A stretch of DNA of 64,000 nucleotides from Pseudomonas nunensis (GTDB lineage: Bacteria; Pseudomonadota; Gammaproteobacteria; Pseudomonadales; Pseudomonadaceae). Location: NCBI RefSeq assembly GCF_024296925.1, contig NZ_CP101125.1, positions 3,970,501-4,034,500 on the forward strand. The letters run 5' to 3'. Under the pieces are notes generated by a model. The model had not been told where the DNA came from, ran no database searches, and saw nothing but the letters and a program-made list of their open reading frames with translations. How positions within the stretch are numbered: position 1 is the stretch's first letter; every line of letters starts with the position of its first letter. The translations under genes were made by a program, and so were the position numbers. Below are positions 1-8,485 of the stretch, one piece after another.

Positions 1-184
1 CAGCGAAAACCGTCCCGTGAGATCCGAACCAGCGGTCGTGTTCACACCAGATAACGGCGGTGTACAACGTCGGGTTGTAGGTTTCCGCGATGTCGCGCAG
101 TTCCTGGGGCAGGATCTCGCGGCCATCAACGGTCGGGCCGCTGGTGGCAACACGTTTCCAGTAGGAGACAAGGGAACGGGGCAT
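1..184 (-). CDS. Phage capsid scaffolding protein (gpO-like), partial
   Basis: The first 61 residues are visible and the rest lies beyond position 1. The start is the ATG at 184 on the minus strand. The N-terminus, with a pattern like [15 protein letters not shown], a tyrosine and then CEHDRW, resembles the N-terminus of P2 gpO, which is both internal scaffold and the serine protease that trims the capsid protein. It is divergent from terminase, as O is from P in P2. About 160 bp separate the two starts and should hold the divergent late promoters that an Ogr-type activator would control. Family call is from memory of P2 gpO; catalytic residues are not in view. Confidence 0.75.
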   Translation of the reverse strand, partial: MPRSLVSYWKRVATSGPTVDGREILPQELRDIAETYNPTLYTAVIWCEHDRWFGSHGTVFA

Positions 185-346
185 GAGTGATAACTGCGCT
201 CAATCGTTGAATGAGCCGCCACGATAGGGAGCCGTTTGCCCCCAAACAAACGCTTTGCTGCGGAGCCATTCGTAGAACTTTCTTTCACGAACAACACCGC
301 TTTTAACCCCGCGTTTCCAACGTTTTCGCCGCATAGACTGCGGCCC

Positions 347-2386
347 ATGAACTATCCAACCGAAGTCAAAGAAGCTGCAAAACGCCTCTACCTACGCCGC
401 TGCTCGGTGAAGGAAATCCAGGCGCATTTGAAGCTGCCCAATATCCGCATCGTCTATTACTGGATCCGCCAAGGGTGCTGGGACGAGATGCTGACGGACG
501 AGGAGCCGCTATCCGCCATCAGCCGGCGGATCACCCTGATCCTGGAGAAAGTCGACACGCTCACAAAGGGCGAACTCGACGAACTGGAGCGCCTGACCAC
601 CCTGCGCGAACGTCTGATTAAACAGTCGTCGAAACCCGCGCCGGCGGCGCAGTCCGACAGTCCGGACGAGCCCCGGGATCGCCCGTCAGGCCAGCGCCGC
701 GATCGGAGCGACGGCGGCGGCAAGAAGCGCGAAAAAAAGGTCAAGAACGACATCAGCGGCCTGACCGAAGTGGACTTCCTGGATAAGTTCATCTCCAAGA
801 TGTATGGCTACCAAAAGGAGCTGTTTGAAGCGAAACAAAACCCGCTGACGCGCCGGGTTCGGAACATCCTGAAAAGTCGTCAGGTTGGCCTGACCTACTA
901 CTTTGCCGGCGAAGCGTTCATGGACGCGGTGCTAAGCGGTGACAACCAGGTGTTCCTGTCGGCCAGCCGCTCGCAGTCGGAAATCTTCCGCAGTTACATC
1001 ATCCAGTTCGCCCAACAGTGGTTCGGCATCGAGCTAACCGGCAATCCGATCACGCTCAGCAACGGCGCCGAACTGCGCTTCCTTAGCACCAACAGCAGCA
1101 CCGCCCAGGGCTACCACGGCCACGTCTACGTGGATGAATACTTCTGGATCCGCGACTTCGAAAAACTAAGCACCGTGGCCAGCGCCATGGGTACCCACAA
1201 GAAATGGCGCAAGACTTACTTTTCGACGCCCAGTGCGGTGTCGCACCAGGCCTACCCGTTCTGGTCGGGCGAAGAATTTCGCAACAGCAAACGCGGCAAA
1301 AAGGCCGGCGGTGTCTGGCCCACGGAAGCGGCCTATACGCAGGGGGCGCTGTGTCCGGACGGTCAGTGGCGCAAGACCATAACCCTTGATGATGCCATCG
1401 CCGGCGGCTGCAATTTGTTCGACCTGGAACAGCTCCAGCTGGAGTACGACGAGGACAAATTTCAGCAACTGTTCTACTGCAAATTCATCGACAGCACCCA
1501 AAGCGCATTCAGTCTCAAGGATCTGGAGCGCTGCTACTCGGACCTGTCGTTGTGGGAAGACTACAACCCGGAACTTGATCGACCATTCGGCAACAGCCCG
1601 GTCTGGTTGGGCTACGACCCGAGCCGAACCCGCGACGATTCCACCTGTGTGGTCATCGCGCCACCGCTCGAACCCGGGGCGAAGTTCCGCATCCTGGAAA
1701 AGCACAGCTGGCGTGGGCACTCGTTCACCCACCAAGCCGCCCAGGTCAAAAAGCTGACCGAACGTTTCAACGTGCAGCACATCGGCATCGACGTCACCGG
1801 CGTGGGCCACGGCGTGTTCGACCTGGTGCGCGACTTCTACGCCAAAGCAACGCCGATTCACTACAGCCTTGAGGCCAAAAACACGTTGGTGTTGAAAGCC
1901 CAAGACACGATTCAAGGCAGCCGCATCGAGTGGGACGCGGGCTGGACAGACATCGCCCAGGCGTTCCTGACGATCAAGCGTGGTGCCACCACCAGCGGCC
2001 AGATCACCTACAGCGCTTCGCGCACCGATGCCACCGGCCACGCCGACATCGCCTGGGCGATCATGCACGCCCTGGCCAACGAACCCCTAAACACCAACAA
2101 GCGGCGCCGCAGCCGCTACGTGACGAGCACCCACAGCAGCCATGGCCAACAAACGCAGAAAACCACCGCAAGTTCCAAGACCACAGCAGCCAATGCGGTC
2201 CTTTACGTTCGGGGAGCCCGAGCAAGTACTGTCCGGCAACATTGGCGAGTACGTGGGGGTGTTTCCCAGCGACGACGGCAAGATCTACAAGCCGCCGGTG
2301 TCGCGTGTCGGCCTGGCCAAGCTGTTGCGCGCCAACGCGCACCACGGCGCCATTCCCAAGTTCAAACGCAACCTGCTACTGCGTGA
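347..2386 (+). CDS. Phage terminase, ATPase subunit (gpP-like)
   Basis: Large terminase subunit that packages DNA into proheads in P2-like phages. I start at the ATG at 347, because the sequence from there matches the usual helix-turn-helix N-terminus (KEAAKRLYLRR, then VYYWIR). A Walker A-like KSRQVGLTYYF lies near residue 175, Walker B VYVDEYFW near 262, and nuclease acidic residues in LGYDPSRT, IGIDVTG and HADIAWA follow. The reading frame stays open to 2386, giving 679 residues and running 245 bp into the portal gene, whereas the family is usually near 590. The tail after about residue 590 is low-complexity and looks like an out-of-frame reading of portal DNA. A frameshift near 2090 to 2120 (there is a TGA in the next frame at 2121) or a genuine long tail are both possible. 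Confidence 0.9.
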   Translation: MNYPTEVKEAAKRLYLRRCSVKEIQAHLKLPNIRIVYYWIRQGCWDEMLTDEEPLSAISRRITLILEKVDTLTKGELDELERLTTLRERLIKQSSKPAPAAQSDSPDEPRDRPSGQRRDRSDGGGKKREKKVKNDISGLTEVDFLDKFISKMYGYQKELFEAKQNPLTRRVRNILKSRQVGLTYYFAGEAFMDAVLSGDNQVFLSASRSQSEIFRSYIIQFAQQWFGIELTGNPITLSNGAELRFLSTNSSTAQGYHGHVYVDEYFWIRDFEKLSTVASAMGTHKKWRKTYFSTPSAVSHQAYPFWSGEEFRNSKRGKKAGGVWPTEAAYTQGALCPDGQWRKTITLDDAIAGGCNLFDLEQLQLEYDEDKFQQLFYCKFIDSTQSAFSLKDLERCYSDLSLWEDYNPELDRPFGNSPVWLGYDPSRTRDDSTCVVIAPPLEPGAKFRILEKHSWRGHSFTHQAAQVKKLTERFNVQHIGIDVTGVGHGVFDLVRDFYAKATPIHYSLEAKNTLVLKAQDTIQGSRIEWDAGWTDIAQAFLTIKRGATTSGQITYSASRTDATGHADIAWAIMHALANEPLNTNKRRRSRYVTSTHSSHGQQTQKTTASSKTTAANAVLYVRGARASTVRQHWRVRGGVSQRRRQDLQAAGVACRPGQAVARQRAPRRHSQVQTQPATA

Positions 2387-3167
2387 ATTCATCGCCTCGG
2401 CCGGCTGCACCACCGAGACGATGGGCCGCGCCGCACTGGACTACATGGTGTTCGGCGAGGCGTACCTCTACAACGACACTAACGCCTTTGGCCAGGTGCT
2501 CCAGTTGCAGCACTTGCCGGCCATCAACATGCGGGTAAAGGTCGACGGCGGCTTCGTGATGCTGCTGCCCGACAACAAAGAAATGGAGTTCGACCAGGAC
2601 GAGATCTCGCATGTCCTGGACTACGACGTGGAACAGAACATCTACGGCGTTCCGGACTACCTGGGCGGCCTGCAGGCGCTGCTACTCAACGAAGCGGCGA
2701 CCCTCTTCCGCCGCCGGTATTACAGCAACGGCGCGCACGCGGGCTACATCTTCTACACCAATGACCCGGACCTGACCGAGGACGACGAAGAGGAGCTGCG
2801 CGCACAGATCAGTGCCAGCAAGGGTGTGGGTAACTTCCGCTCGATGTTTGTCAACATTCCCAACGGCAAGGAAAACGCGATTCAGATCATCCCCGTGGGG
2901 GACTTCCAGGCCAAAGACGAGCTGGAGAAGGTGAAAAACATCACACGTAACGACGTTATCGCGGCGTGGCGAATGAACCCTGCCCTGGCCGGCATCATTC
3001 CGGAAAACAACGGCGGATTTGGCGACATCGAGAAGATCGATCGCGTGTACACCAGCAACGAAATCCGCCCGATCTGCCAGCTGTTCAGCCAACTGAATAA
3101 CAAGCTTCGCGATGACAGGCGATTCACCTGGAAAGAGCAACAACTACCAGTCGATACCACTGCTTGA
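2142..3167 (+). CDS. Phage portal protein (gpQ-like)
   Basis: A 341-residue protein matching P2 gpQ/PBSX-type portals in length and sequence style (SGNIGEYVGVF; RAALDYMVFGEAYL; QNIYGVPDYLGGLQ; NPALAGIIPENNGGFGDIEK). It would form the dodecameric portal ring at one capsid vertex, through which terminase drives DNA. It follows terminase on the same strand, as P-Q in P2. The ATG at 2142 lies inside the long terminase frame; an ATG at 2178 is an alternative start. Immediately after the stop is a 7-bp stem hairpin at 3167-3185. Confidence 0.93.
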   Translation: MANKRRKPPQVPRPQQPMRSFTFGEPEQVLSGNIGEYVGVFPSDDGKIYKPPVSRVGLAKLLRANAHHGAIPKFKRNLLLREFIASAGCTTETMGRAALDYMVFGEAYLYNDTNAFGQVLQLQHLPAINMRVKVDGGFVMLLPDNKEMEFDQDEISHVLDYDVEQNIYGVPDYLGGLQALLLNEAATLFRRRYYSNGAHAGYIFYTNDPDLTEDDEEELRAQISASKGVGNFRSMFVNIPNGKENAIQIIPVGDFQAKDELEKVKNITRNDVIAAWRMNPALAGIIPENNGGFGDIEKIDRVYTSNEIRPICQLFSQLNNKLRDDRRFTWKEQQLPVDTTA

Positions 3168-3185
3168 TCTCTTACTAGAAGAGAT
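3167..3185. other. Short perfect hairpin after portal gene
   Basis: ATCTCTT and AAGAGAT arms (7 bp) surround a 5-nt loop directly at the portal stop codon. There is no T-tract, so it is not a classical terminator; it may mark the 3' end of the P-Q transcript or separate it from the Ogr gene 55 bp further on. Confidence 0.35.
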
Positions 3186-3240
3186 AACCACTAAATATTG
3201 TGGCAACATGGTGGCGATTAGCGGCCCTGGGGAGGGACAT

Positions 3241-3498
3241 ATGCGAGTGACATGTAAGTGCGGGAACAAGGGGTTAATCCGGGATAGCAAGCCACAGTCG
3301 CCGGACTTTGTGACGCTTTACTGCCAGTGCCTGGACGTCCTGTGCGGGCACACATGGGTGGCCCACTTGACGTTCTCCCACACGCTGAGCCCATCGGCGC
3401 AGACATTCGACCGGTTGTTGTTTGATCGACTGAGGGAAATGCCCAGGGCGAAACAGCGGGAGTTGTTCGAACAACTCGGCGCGCAGGCGGTGGCGTGA
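3241..3498 (+). CDS. ogr: Ogr/Delta-like zinc-binding late gene activator
   Basis: 85-residue protein. Ogr-type proteins activate late promoters of P2-like phages by contacting the RNA polymerase alpha subunit. The start at 3241 is set by a strong GGGGAGGG sequence 5-12 bases upstream; longer open frames upstream lack such support. Cysteines at residues 5, 7, 28, 30 and 35 (TCKCG, LYCQC, LCGH) give the zinc finger, followed by the LTFSHTLSPS segment common in Pseudomonas Ogr homologues. The first pair is CxC rather than the usual CxxC, so zinc may use a different cysteine set. In P2 ogr lies at the attP side next to D; here it lies between portal and the lysogeny switch. Confidence 0.85.
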   Translation: MRVTCKCGNKGLIRDSKPQSPDFVTLYCQCLDVLCGHTWVAHLTFSHTLSPSAQTFDRLLFDRLREMPRAKQRELFEQLGAQAVA

Positions 3499-3565
3499 CG
3501 CGCAAACCGCCGACTCTGATGCGTCGGCGATCGGTTACACCAAATCGAGATTAAGCGATCGGGAA

Positions 3566-3751
3566 TCAGCTGTTGACTGACTCTTTAGGATTGGTGGCAA
3601 GAACCTCGAAAAGCCGGTGAAGCTGACCTCGCTCCTGTTCACCCAATGACCGGTAAAGGCCAATGAAACGGCGTTCCGCTATGGTCAGGTCGAGCCGTTC
3701 AAAATCGGCGTACCCACCACACACGGGTTCTTTTTTGATGCGATCCAACAT
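3566..3751 (-). CDS. Small phage protein of unknown function
   Basis: 61 residues, charged, no cysteine pair or membrane segment. The ATG at 3751 has GGAG 8 bases upstream, which supports translation. It lies downstream of the repressor on the same strand, 103 bp away, and may be co-transcribed with it in the lysogen. I recognise no family; the predicted helical content suggests a small regulatory or immunity-linked protein, but that is guesswork. Confidence 0.55.
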   Translation of the reverse strand: MLDRIKKEPVCGGYADFERLDLTIAERRFIGLYRSLGEQERGQLHRLFEVLATNPKESVNS

Positions 3752-3854
3752 GCGTACGACTCCATAAAGTGCATTGCTGAATCGGCGTTATCGGGGGCGG
3801 GGGCTGGCTTTGAAACGAGGGGGTTAACGATTTCTGCACAAGCTTTGTTACAAG

Positions 3855-4202
3855 TTAATTCTGCTGACGAGCAGCATCATCGGCCATCGCTTTCAGAAAT
3901 CGACGGATCGCTTCTTGATCGAACGGCGTAATGCTTCTGAACTGATTTATCAGTTCCTCTTCTTCCGCTGTAAACAGCTGACCGATCGGCGTGGAACGGC
4001 GGCCAGTCAGAACATAAGCCGCATCAATACCTTGTTCTTCAAGCGCAGAGACATAGCGAAGGTCAAGCGAATTCGCTCCCAGCTCATAGTTCTTTTGTGT
4101 CCCCCGACTGACTCCTAAAAGCACTCCAAACTCTGTTTGATTCAACCCTAGGCGGTCGCGCTCTTCCCTTAGGCGTTCACCTACTCGATCAGCTATGAGC
4201 AT
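3855..4202 (-). CDS. Phage repressor, XRE-family HTH protein
   Basis: 115 residues from the ATG at 4202, chosen because GGTGGTG lies about 9 bases upstream; a TTG at 4244 and ATGs at 4232 and 4220 are in-frame alternatives. A helix-turn-helix occupies roughly residues 5-60 (RLREERDRLGLNQTEFGVLLGVSRGT, split by family turns), followed by a short acidic C-terminal part that may dimerise. There is no LexA-like peptidase domain, so induction by RecA-mediated self-cleavage is not expected. It is divergent from the Cro-like gene at 4295, the typical position for the lysogeny repressor. Confidence 0.85.
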   Translation of the reverse strand: MLIADRVGERLREERDRLGLNQTEFGVLLGVSRGTQKNYELGANSLDLRYVSALEEQGIDAAYVLTGRRSTPIGQLFTAEEEELINQFRSITPFDQEAIRRFLKAMADDAARQQN

Positions 4203-4258
4203 TTTTTTAGTCACCACCATTGACTTGATCATTTTTTTGACCAAGAATCACCACAGAC

Positions 4259-4278
4259 AAACACAAGTAAACACAACT
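4259..4278. promoter_or_regulatory. Candidate operator repeats in the lysogeny switch
   Basis: Two adjacent 10-bp direct repeats, AAACACAAGT and AAACACAACT, one helical turn apart, lie between the divergent repressor and Cro-like starts. Position and helical phasing suggest binding sites for one of the two switch proteins. This is inference from layout only. Confidence 0.4.
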
Positions 4279-4294
4279 GAACAGAGTGCGCACT

Positions 4295-4495
4295 ATGCCC
4301 GCCACCGTTACAACCGAGCAAGCCCGTGAGGCGTTAGATCGCAGAGGAATGAGTATCGCGGAGTTCAGTCGAAAGCACGGACTGAACAAAAATTTAGTCA
4401 GCGACCTGTTGAACGGAAGGATCAAAGGTCGCCGTGGGGAGGCACATCGCGCCGCCGTACTACTCGGCATCAAAGACGGCGTTATCGAACAGTAA
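4295..4495 (+). CDS. Cro/Cox-like phage DNA-binding protein
   Basis: 66 residues from the ATG at 4295 (a GTG at 4286 is possible). The sequence REALDRRGMSIAEFSRKHGL followed by NLVSDLLNGR is a compact helix-turn-helix, typical of small phage DNA-binding proteins that oppose the repressor. It is the first gene of the rightward early operon and is divergent from the repressor. By position it should promote the lytic programme and perhaps excision. Confidence 0.75.
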   Translation: MPATVTTEQAREALDRRGMSIAEFSRKHGLNKNLVSDLLNGRIKGRRGEAHRAAVLLGIKDGVIEQ

Positions 4496-4524
4496 CGGCA
4501 CTGACCAACAGGGAAAAGTAGAAG

Positions 4525-5004
4525 ATGAAAAGCCCCGTTCTAGAGACGCGCAAAGCAGCTATGCGCGAGATCATTCGCAGCTACCCCGATGGACGTGAAG
4601 GCGCTGCGGCTCGCTTGGGAATGAAAGTCAAAAAGTTCGATAACCACGCCTATGAGAATGCCGGTTGCAGTCCGCTGAGTGATGCTCAGGTCTACGTGCT
4701 GGAACAAGAGCGCGGCACCTGTCACTTCCCGAACTATGTGGCGCAGATGTACGGCGGGTTATTCGTACCGGTCGCCGACCCTGAAACACTGGATAACGTT
4801 GAACTGTATGCCCGGTCGGTGCAGGTTTCTGCGAAGCGCGGCTGTGTTGACCAGGCCATTGCCCGCGCGCTGGAAGACGGCTCGATCAACGCAGAGGAAG
4901 CCGAAAGCATCCTCAACGCTCACAACCTCCACATGGCCGCACGTCACGCTGAAGTGCTGGCAGCCATCGACCTGTATCGCGCCAAACCAGGGAAAGGCAA
5001 ATGA
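4525..5004 (+). CDS. Phage regulatory protein, CII family (CP76-like)
   Basis: 159 residues with the AARLGMKVKKFDNHAYE region and LSDAQVYVLEQERGT segment seen in the CII/CP76 family of P2- and 186-like phages, which carry an N-terminal helix-turn-helix and a helical C-terminus. In phage 186 the CII protein activates an establishment promoter for the repressor; a similar role is likely but not shown here. Second gene of the early operon, overlapping the next gene by 4 bp (ATGA). Confidence 0.8.
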   Translation: MKSPVLETRKAAMREIIRSYPDGREGAAARLGMKVKKFDNHAYENAGCSPLSDAQVYVLEQERGTCHFPNYVAQMYGGLFVPVADPETLDNVELYARSVQVSAKRGCVDQAIARALEDGSINAEEAESILNAHNLHMAARHAEVLAAIDLYRAKPGKGK

Positions 5005-5366
5005 ACAATCTGCCTGCAGTACAGGAGTATCAAGACATGCTCAAAGCCGTGGCTTTTGCGTTCCTCGAGCGGCATCAGTGCGAACACCTTGGCGACGATC
5101 AGCAACTGTTCCAACGTGCGGTGCAGCACCTAGTCGCGGATTACAACGCCGTAGCTCAGCACGCCGAACGATTGGTTCACCTGGCCAGCAGCGAAATGTT
5201 AGCTGTGAGCGATCGGCAGCGGTTGGACATTGTCAGCAGCACGTCCACCCACACCGTCATCATCGACACCGCCACGGGCAACGCCTGGGCAATCCCGGTC
5301 AGCCTGATCTACGAACGAATTCTGATCGCACCGGACAACGGGCGTTTCCGCGTCACCGCTTCGTAA
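5001..5366 (+). CDS. Phage early protein of unknown function
   Basis: 121 residues. The start codon overlaps the stop of the CII-like gene (ATGA), so translation is probably coupled. No recognised domain: the N-terminal half is helical and polar (QEYQDMLKAVAF), the C-terminal half looks beta-rich (HTVIIDTATGNAWAIPVSLIYERI). Genes in this position of P2-like early operons often concern replication or host interaction; I cannot say which. Confidence 0.7.
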   Translation: MNNLPAVQEYQDMLKAVAFAFLERHQCEHLGDDQQLFQRAVQHLVADYNAVAQHAERLVHLASSEMLAVSDRQRLDIVSSTSTHTVIIDTATGNAWAIPVSLIYERILIAPDNGRFRVTAS

Positions 5367-5438
5367 TACCCACCCAATAAATCGCCTGTCCCACCGTCGT
5401 GGGTTTGGGTGAGCTGCGCCCGAAATTGAGGTTTGACG

Positions 5439-5672
5439 ATGGAAAACGCCATGAACATCAACGCAAAACTGACGCCTGACCAGGCTCAAGCGCTCTTGGC
5501 CAACTTGCGCGAGCAGTACCGTCTCAGCCTCAACGAACTCTGGTACGCAGACCAGTACCGCCTGATTCCCGATGGCTTGCGCCACGGATCGATCCTCGCC
5601 AACAGCCCTGTGATGGCCGCTCAGAAACACCTGATCGGTGCCCTCACCCTCTGCCTCAAGAAAGCGAAGTAA
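5439..5672 (+). CDS. Small phage early protein of unknown function
   Basis: 77 residues from the ATG at 5439, which has GAGG at a normal distance; an upstream TTG and an inner ATG at 5451 are alternatives. Helical and without obvious motif. It sits 3 bp before the large Toprim gene, and a small CCCAC-GTGGG hairpin lies just upstream at 5390-5403. Context indicates a replication-operon accessory. Confidence 0.65.
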   Translation: MENAMNINAKLTPDQAQALLANLREQYRLSLNELWYADQYRLIPDGLRHGSILANSPVMAAQKHLIGALTLCLKKAK

Positions 5673-5675
5673 CCC

Positions 5676-8471
5676 ATGAAAGACGACCTGCGCGGCGACG
5701 TAATCGAGCGCCTAAAACGAGATTACGGGCTTAAGCATCGGGCAAACACCGACTACATGCGCGGAGGCACCTGTCCGAAGTGCCGTCAGAAAACCTTGTA
5801 CACGCGTCACTCGGCGCCGTGGCTGGTGATCTGCGGCAGGCCTGAAAAGTGCGCTCACTCCCTGCATGTGAAGGAGCTGTACGACGACCTGTTTGAAGAC
5901 TGGAGCAAGCGAGCGCCGGCAACCGATCAACACCCGAATGCAACCGCCCGCGCCTATCTGGAGTTTGCCCGGGGCTTTCGGATCGAGCTGATTCAAGGCT
6001 GGTTCACCCAGGAGAGCTTCTACTCCGGCGAACACAATGCCGGCAGCGCCACCGTTCGCTTTGCCCTGGAGAAAGGAGGCTGGTGGGAACGCCTGATCGA
6101 TAAGCCGTATCGCTTCGGAAAGATGAAGGCCCGGTTCAAATCGAAGGACAGCTATCGCGGCGTCTGGTGGTGCCCGCCCTGTGTGGATCTGCTGGAAGCT
6201 AAAGAGATCTGGATTGTCGAGGGCATTTTTGACGCCATCGCCCTGGTCCACAACGACATCGTCGCCGTATCGGCCATGTCCTCCAATGCCTTCCCCGAGG
6301 AGTCGCTGCGAGCGCTCGCCCGTAACCGAGACGGGAAGCTGCCCAAGCTGGTTTGGGCGCTCGATAACGAATCTGGTGCCCACGCCTACACCAAGCGATG
6401 GGCGAAGCAGGCGCGAGCTCTGGGGTTCGTCTGCGAGGCTGCACAGATCCCACTCCGTGACGGCCGGAAGACCGACTGGAACGACCTGCATCAGCGCTGG
6501 GGTTTCATCGAAGACGAAAGCGAACGAGCCGACCAGGTCACTGCTGATCTTAAACAAGCACGCCACCAGGGCGCCCTGCTGCTGGCTGAGAGCGCGGCCG
6601 AGAAAGCGCTGCTGATGTACGACTGGAACAAGCGCGGGGAATTCCACCTGGGCTTCGGTAGCCGCCTGTACTGGTTCAAGTTGGACATGGAGAAATTCAA
6701 TCGGGCGATGCAGGACATCGAGGACAGCGAAAACCACGACGACCAGCTGCTCAATCAATCACAGCAGCGCGAGAAAGCGCTGCAGCAGTCGGGCAGCGTC
6801 GTCGAGATCGCCAACTGCTACCCACAAGCTTTGTATTTCCAGCGCAACGAAGTCACGGACGAGTCCTGGTACTACCTGCGCGTTGATTTCCCGCACGACT
6901 CCGAAAGCGTGAAGAACACCTTCACCAGCGGTCAGCTTTCTGCTGCCAGCGAATTCAAAAAACGACTACTCGGTATGGCCGCTGGCGCCATGTACACCGG
7001 GAGCGGTCAACAACTGGACAAGCTTATGAAGGATCAACTGTTCGGCATCAAAACCGTCTCGACGATCGATTACGTGGGCTACAGCAAGGAATACGGCTGC
7101 TATGTCTATGGCGATATCGCAATCAAAGATGGCGTCTCCTACAAGGTCAACAGCGAGGACTATTTCGAGTTCGGGAAACTCCGTCTGAAGACGCTGCAGA
7201 AAGGCGTGCCTATCAAGCTGCAGCGCGATGGAAAAGACTTCAGCGAAGAATGGCTGCCGTTGCTGTGGACGTGTTTCGGCGCTCAGGGTCTGGTGGCGTT
7301 GGTGTTCTTTTTTGGTTCGCTGTTCTGCGAGCAGATCCGCGGACGTTACCAGTCGTTTCCTTTTCTGGAGGCCACTGGCGAGGCCGGCGCCGGCAAGACA
7401 ACCCTGCTGAACCTGCTATGGAAACTGCTCGGCCGCGAAGGTTATGAAGGCTTCGATCCGATGAAGTCCACGAAAGCTGGCCGATCACGACTGATGGGGC
7501 AGGTGTCCGGGATGCCGGTCGTTTTCCTTGAGGCTGATCGTCACGGCGACGATCGATCCCACGCCAAGACGTTCGAGTGGGACGAGCTCAAAGACTTCTA
7601 CGGCGGCGGCACCCTGGCCACCAAAGGTGTGAAGACTGCCGGCAACGAAACCTATGAACCCCCTTTTCGCGGGACGATCGCTATCAGCCAGAACGCGGCG
7701 GTTGTCGCTCATGAGGCGATCATGACCCGGATCGTGAAACTGCATTTCATCCGGCCGACCGTCACCCCGAAAAGCCGTGTTGCGGCGGATAAGCTGAACG
7801 CCCTGGACGGAAGCACGCTGAGCCACTTTCTGATTCGAGCGGTTGGCAAAGAGTCCGCCGTCCTTGAGCTTTTCGCCCAACGCATGCCCGAACACGAAGC
7901 CAAGCTACGTCGCCTGCATACCCACTGCTTTGCTTGCGGTACAGAGTATCCCAACGAACAAGGCAACTGCAGCAGCTGCGGCTATGACCTGCGCGGGTAC
8001 ATCCGCGTAGAGCGGATCAGCAAGAACCACGCACAGCTCCTTTCCCTGCTCGATGCCTTGCGATTGATCCTGAAACTGGACGAACCGCAAGTGGCAGCGA
8101 CCCAACGTCAGATCGTCCGCATGGCGATCGAGCGCCAGGCCTCAATCAGCTCTGACCACCCGGCTGTTGCTGAATTTTGGGAGGTCTACGACTACCTCGA
8201 ATCGCTTAGTGAAGATCCTGTAGTCGACCACAGCAGCGATCCAAGCGTCATCGCGATCAACCTCAACGAATTCAGCGAGCGCGCCGCCGAGCACAAACAG
8301 AAGCTGGCCGATGTGGCCACCCTGCGCGACCTGCTGAGGGAATCTCGATCCCACAAATTCCAGGAAGCAAACAAGGCGGTACACAGCGCAGTCCGCGCTG
8401 CGATGAACAGCAAAACACCACTGGCACCAGGTCGTCCCACGACGGTCAAGTGCTGGGTTTTCAAAGCGTAA
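5676..8471 (+). CDS. Toprim / helicase-type phage replication protein
   Basis: 931 residues, the largest early gene, in the place of the P2 replication gene. In order: an N-terminal zinc-binding stretch (CPKCRQKTLY, then C and C before AHSLHV) as in primases; a Toprim segment (IWIVEGIFDAIAL with the key Glu, then LVWALDNESG); a P-loop at about residues 566-575 (GEAGAGKTTLL) with a Walker B-like VVFLEADRHGDD; and a late zinc ribbon (CFACG, then CSSCG) near residues 750-770. This suggests primase and helicase activities in one chain, as in other Pseudomonas P2-type phages. It is not a rolling-circle A protein like that of P2 itself. The Toprim DxD is DxN here, which may weaken metal binding. 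Confidence 0.85.
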   Translation: MKDDLRGDVIERLKRDYGLKHRANTDYMRGGTCPKCRQKTLYTRHSAPWLVICGRPEKCAHSLHVKELYDDLFEDWSKRAPATDQHPNATARAYLEFARGFRIELIQGWFTQESFYSGEHNAGSATVRFALEKGGWWERLIDKPYRFGKMKARFKSKDSYRGVWWCPPCVDLLEAKEIWIVEGIFDAIALVHNDIVAVSAMSSNAFPEESLRALARNRDGKLPKLVWALDNESGAHAYTKRWAKQARALGFVCEAAQIPLRDGRKTDWNDLHQRWGFIEDESERADQVTADLKQARHQGALLLAESAAEKALLMYDWNKRGEFHLGFGSRLYWFKLDMEKFNRAMQDIEDSENHDDQLLNQSQQREKALQQSGSVVEIANCYPQALYFQRNEVTDESWYYLRVDFPHDSESVKNTFTSGQLSAASEFKKRLLGMAAGAMYTGSGQQLDKLMKDQLFGIKTVSTIDYVGYSKEYGCYVYGDIAIKDGVSYKVNSEDYFEFGKLRLKTLQKGVPIKLQRDGKDFSEEWLPLLWTCFGAQGLVALVFFFGSLFCEQIRGRYQSFPFLEATGEAGAGKTTLLNLLWKLLGREGYEGFDPMKSTKAGRSRLMGQVSGMPVVFLEADRHGDDRSHAKTFEWDELKDFYGGGTLATKGVKTAGNETYEPPFRGTIAISQNAAVVAHEAIMTRIVKLHFIRPTVTPKSRVAADKLNALDGSTLSHFLIRAVGKESAVLELFAQRMPEHEAKLRRLHTHCFACGTEYPNEQGNCSSCGYDLRGYIRVERISKNHAQLLSLLDALRLILKLDEPQVAATQRQIVRMAIERQASISSDHPAVAEFWEVYDYLESLSEDPVVDHSSDPSVIAINLNEFSERAAEHKQKLADVATLRDLLRESRSHKFQEANKAVHSAVRAAMNSKTPLAPGRPTTVKCWVFKA

Positions 8472-8485
8472 GGGAGGCTATTCCG

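Noticed and set aside
3490..3565. Candidate cos site between ogr and the next gene
   Set aside because: P2-type phages have a GC-rich cos near the portal end, but I found no convincing match to the P2 cos sequence here or at 3168-3240.
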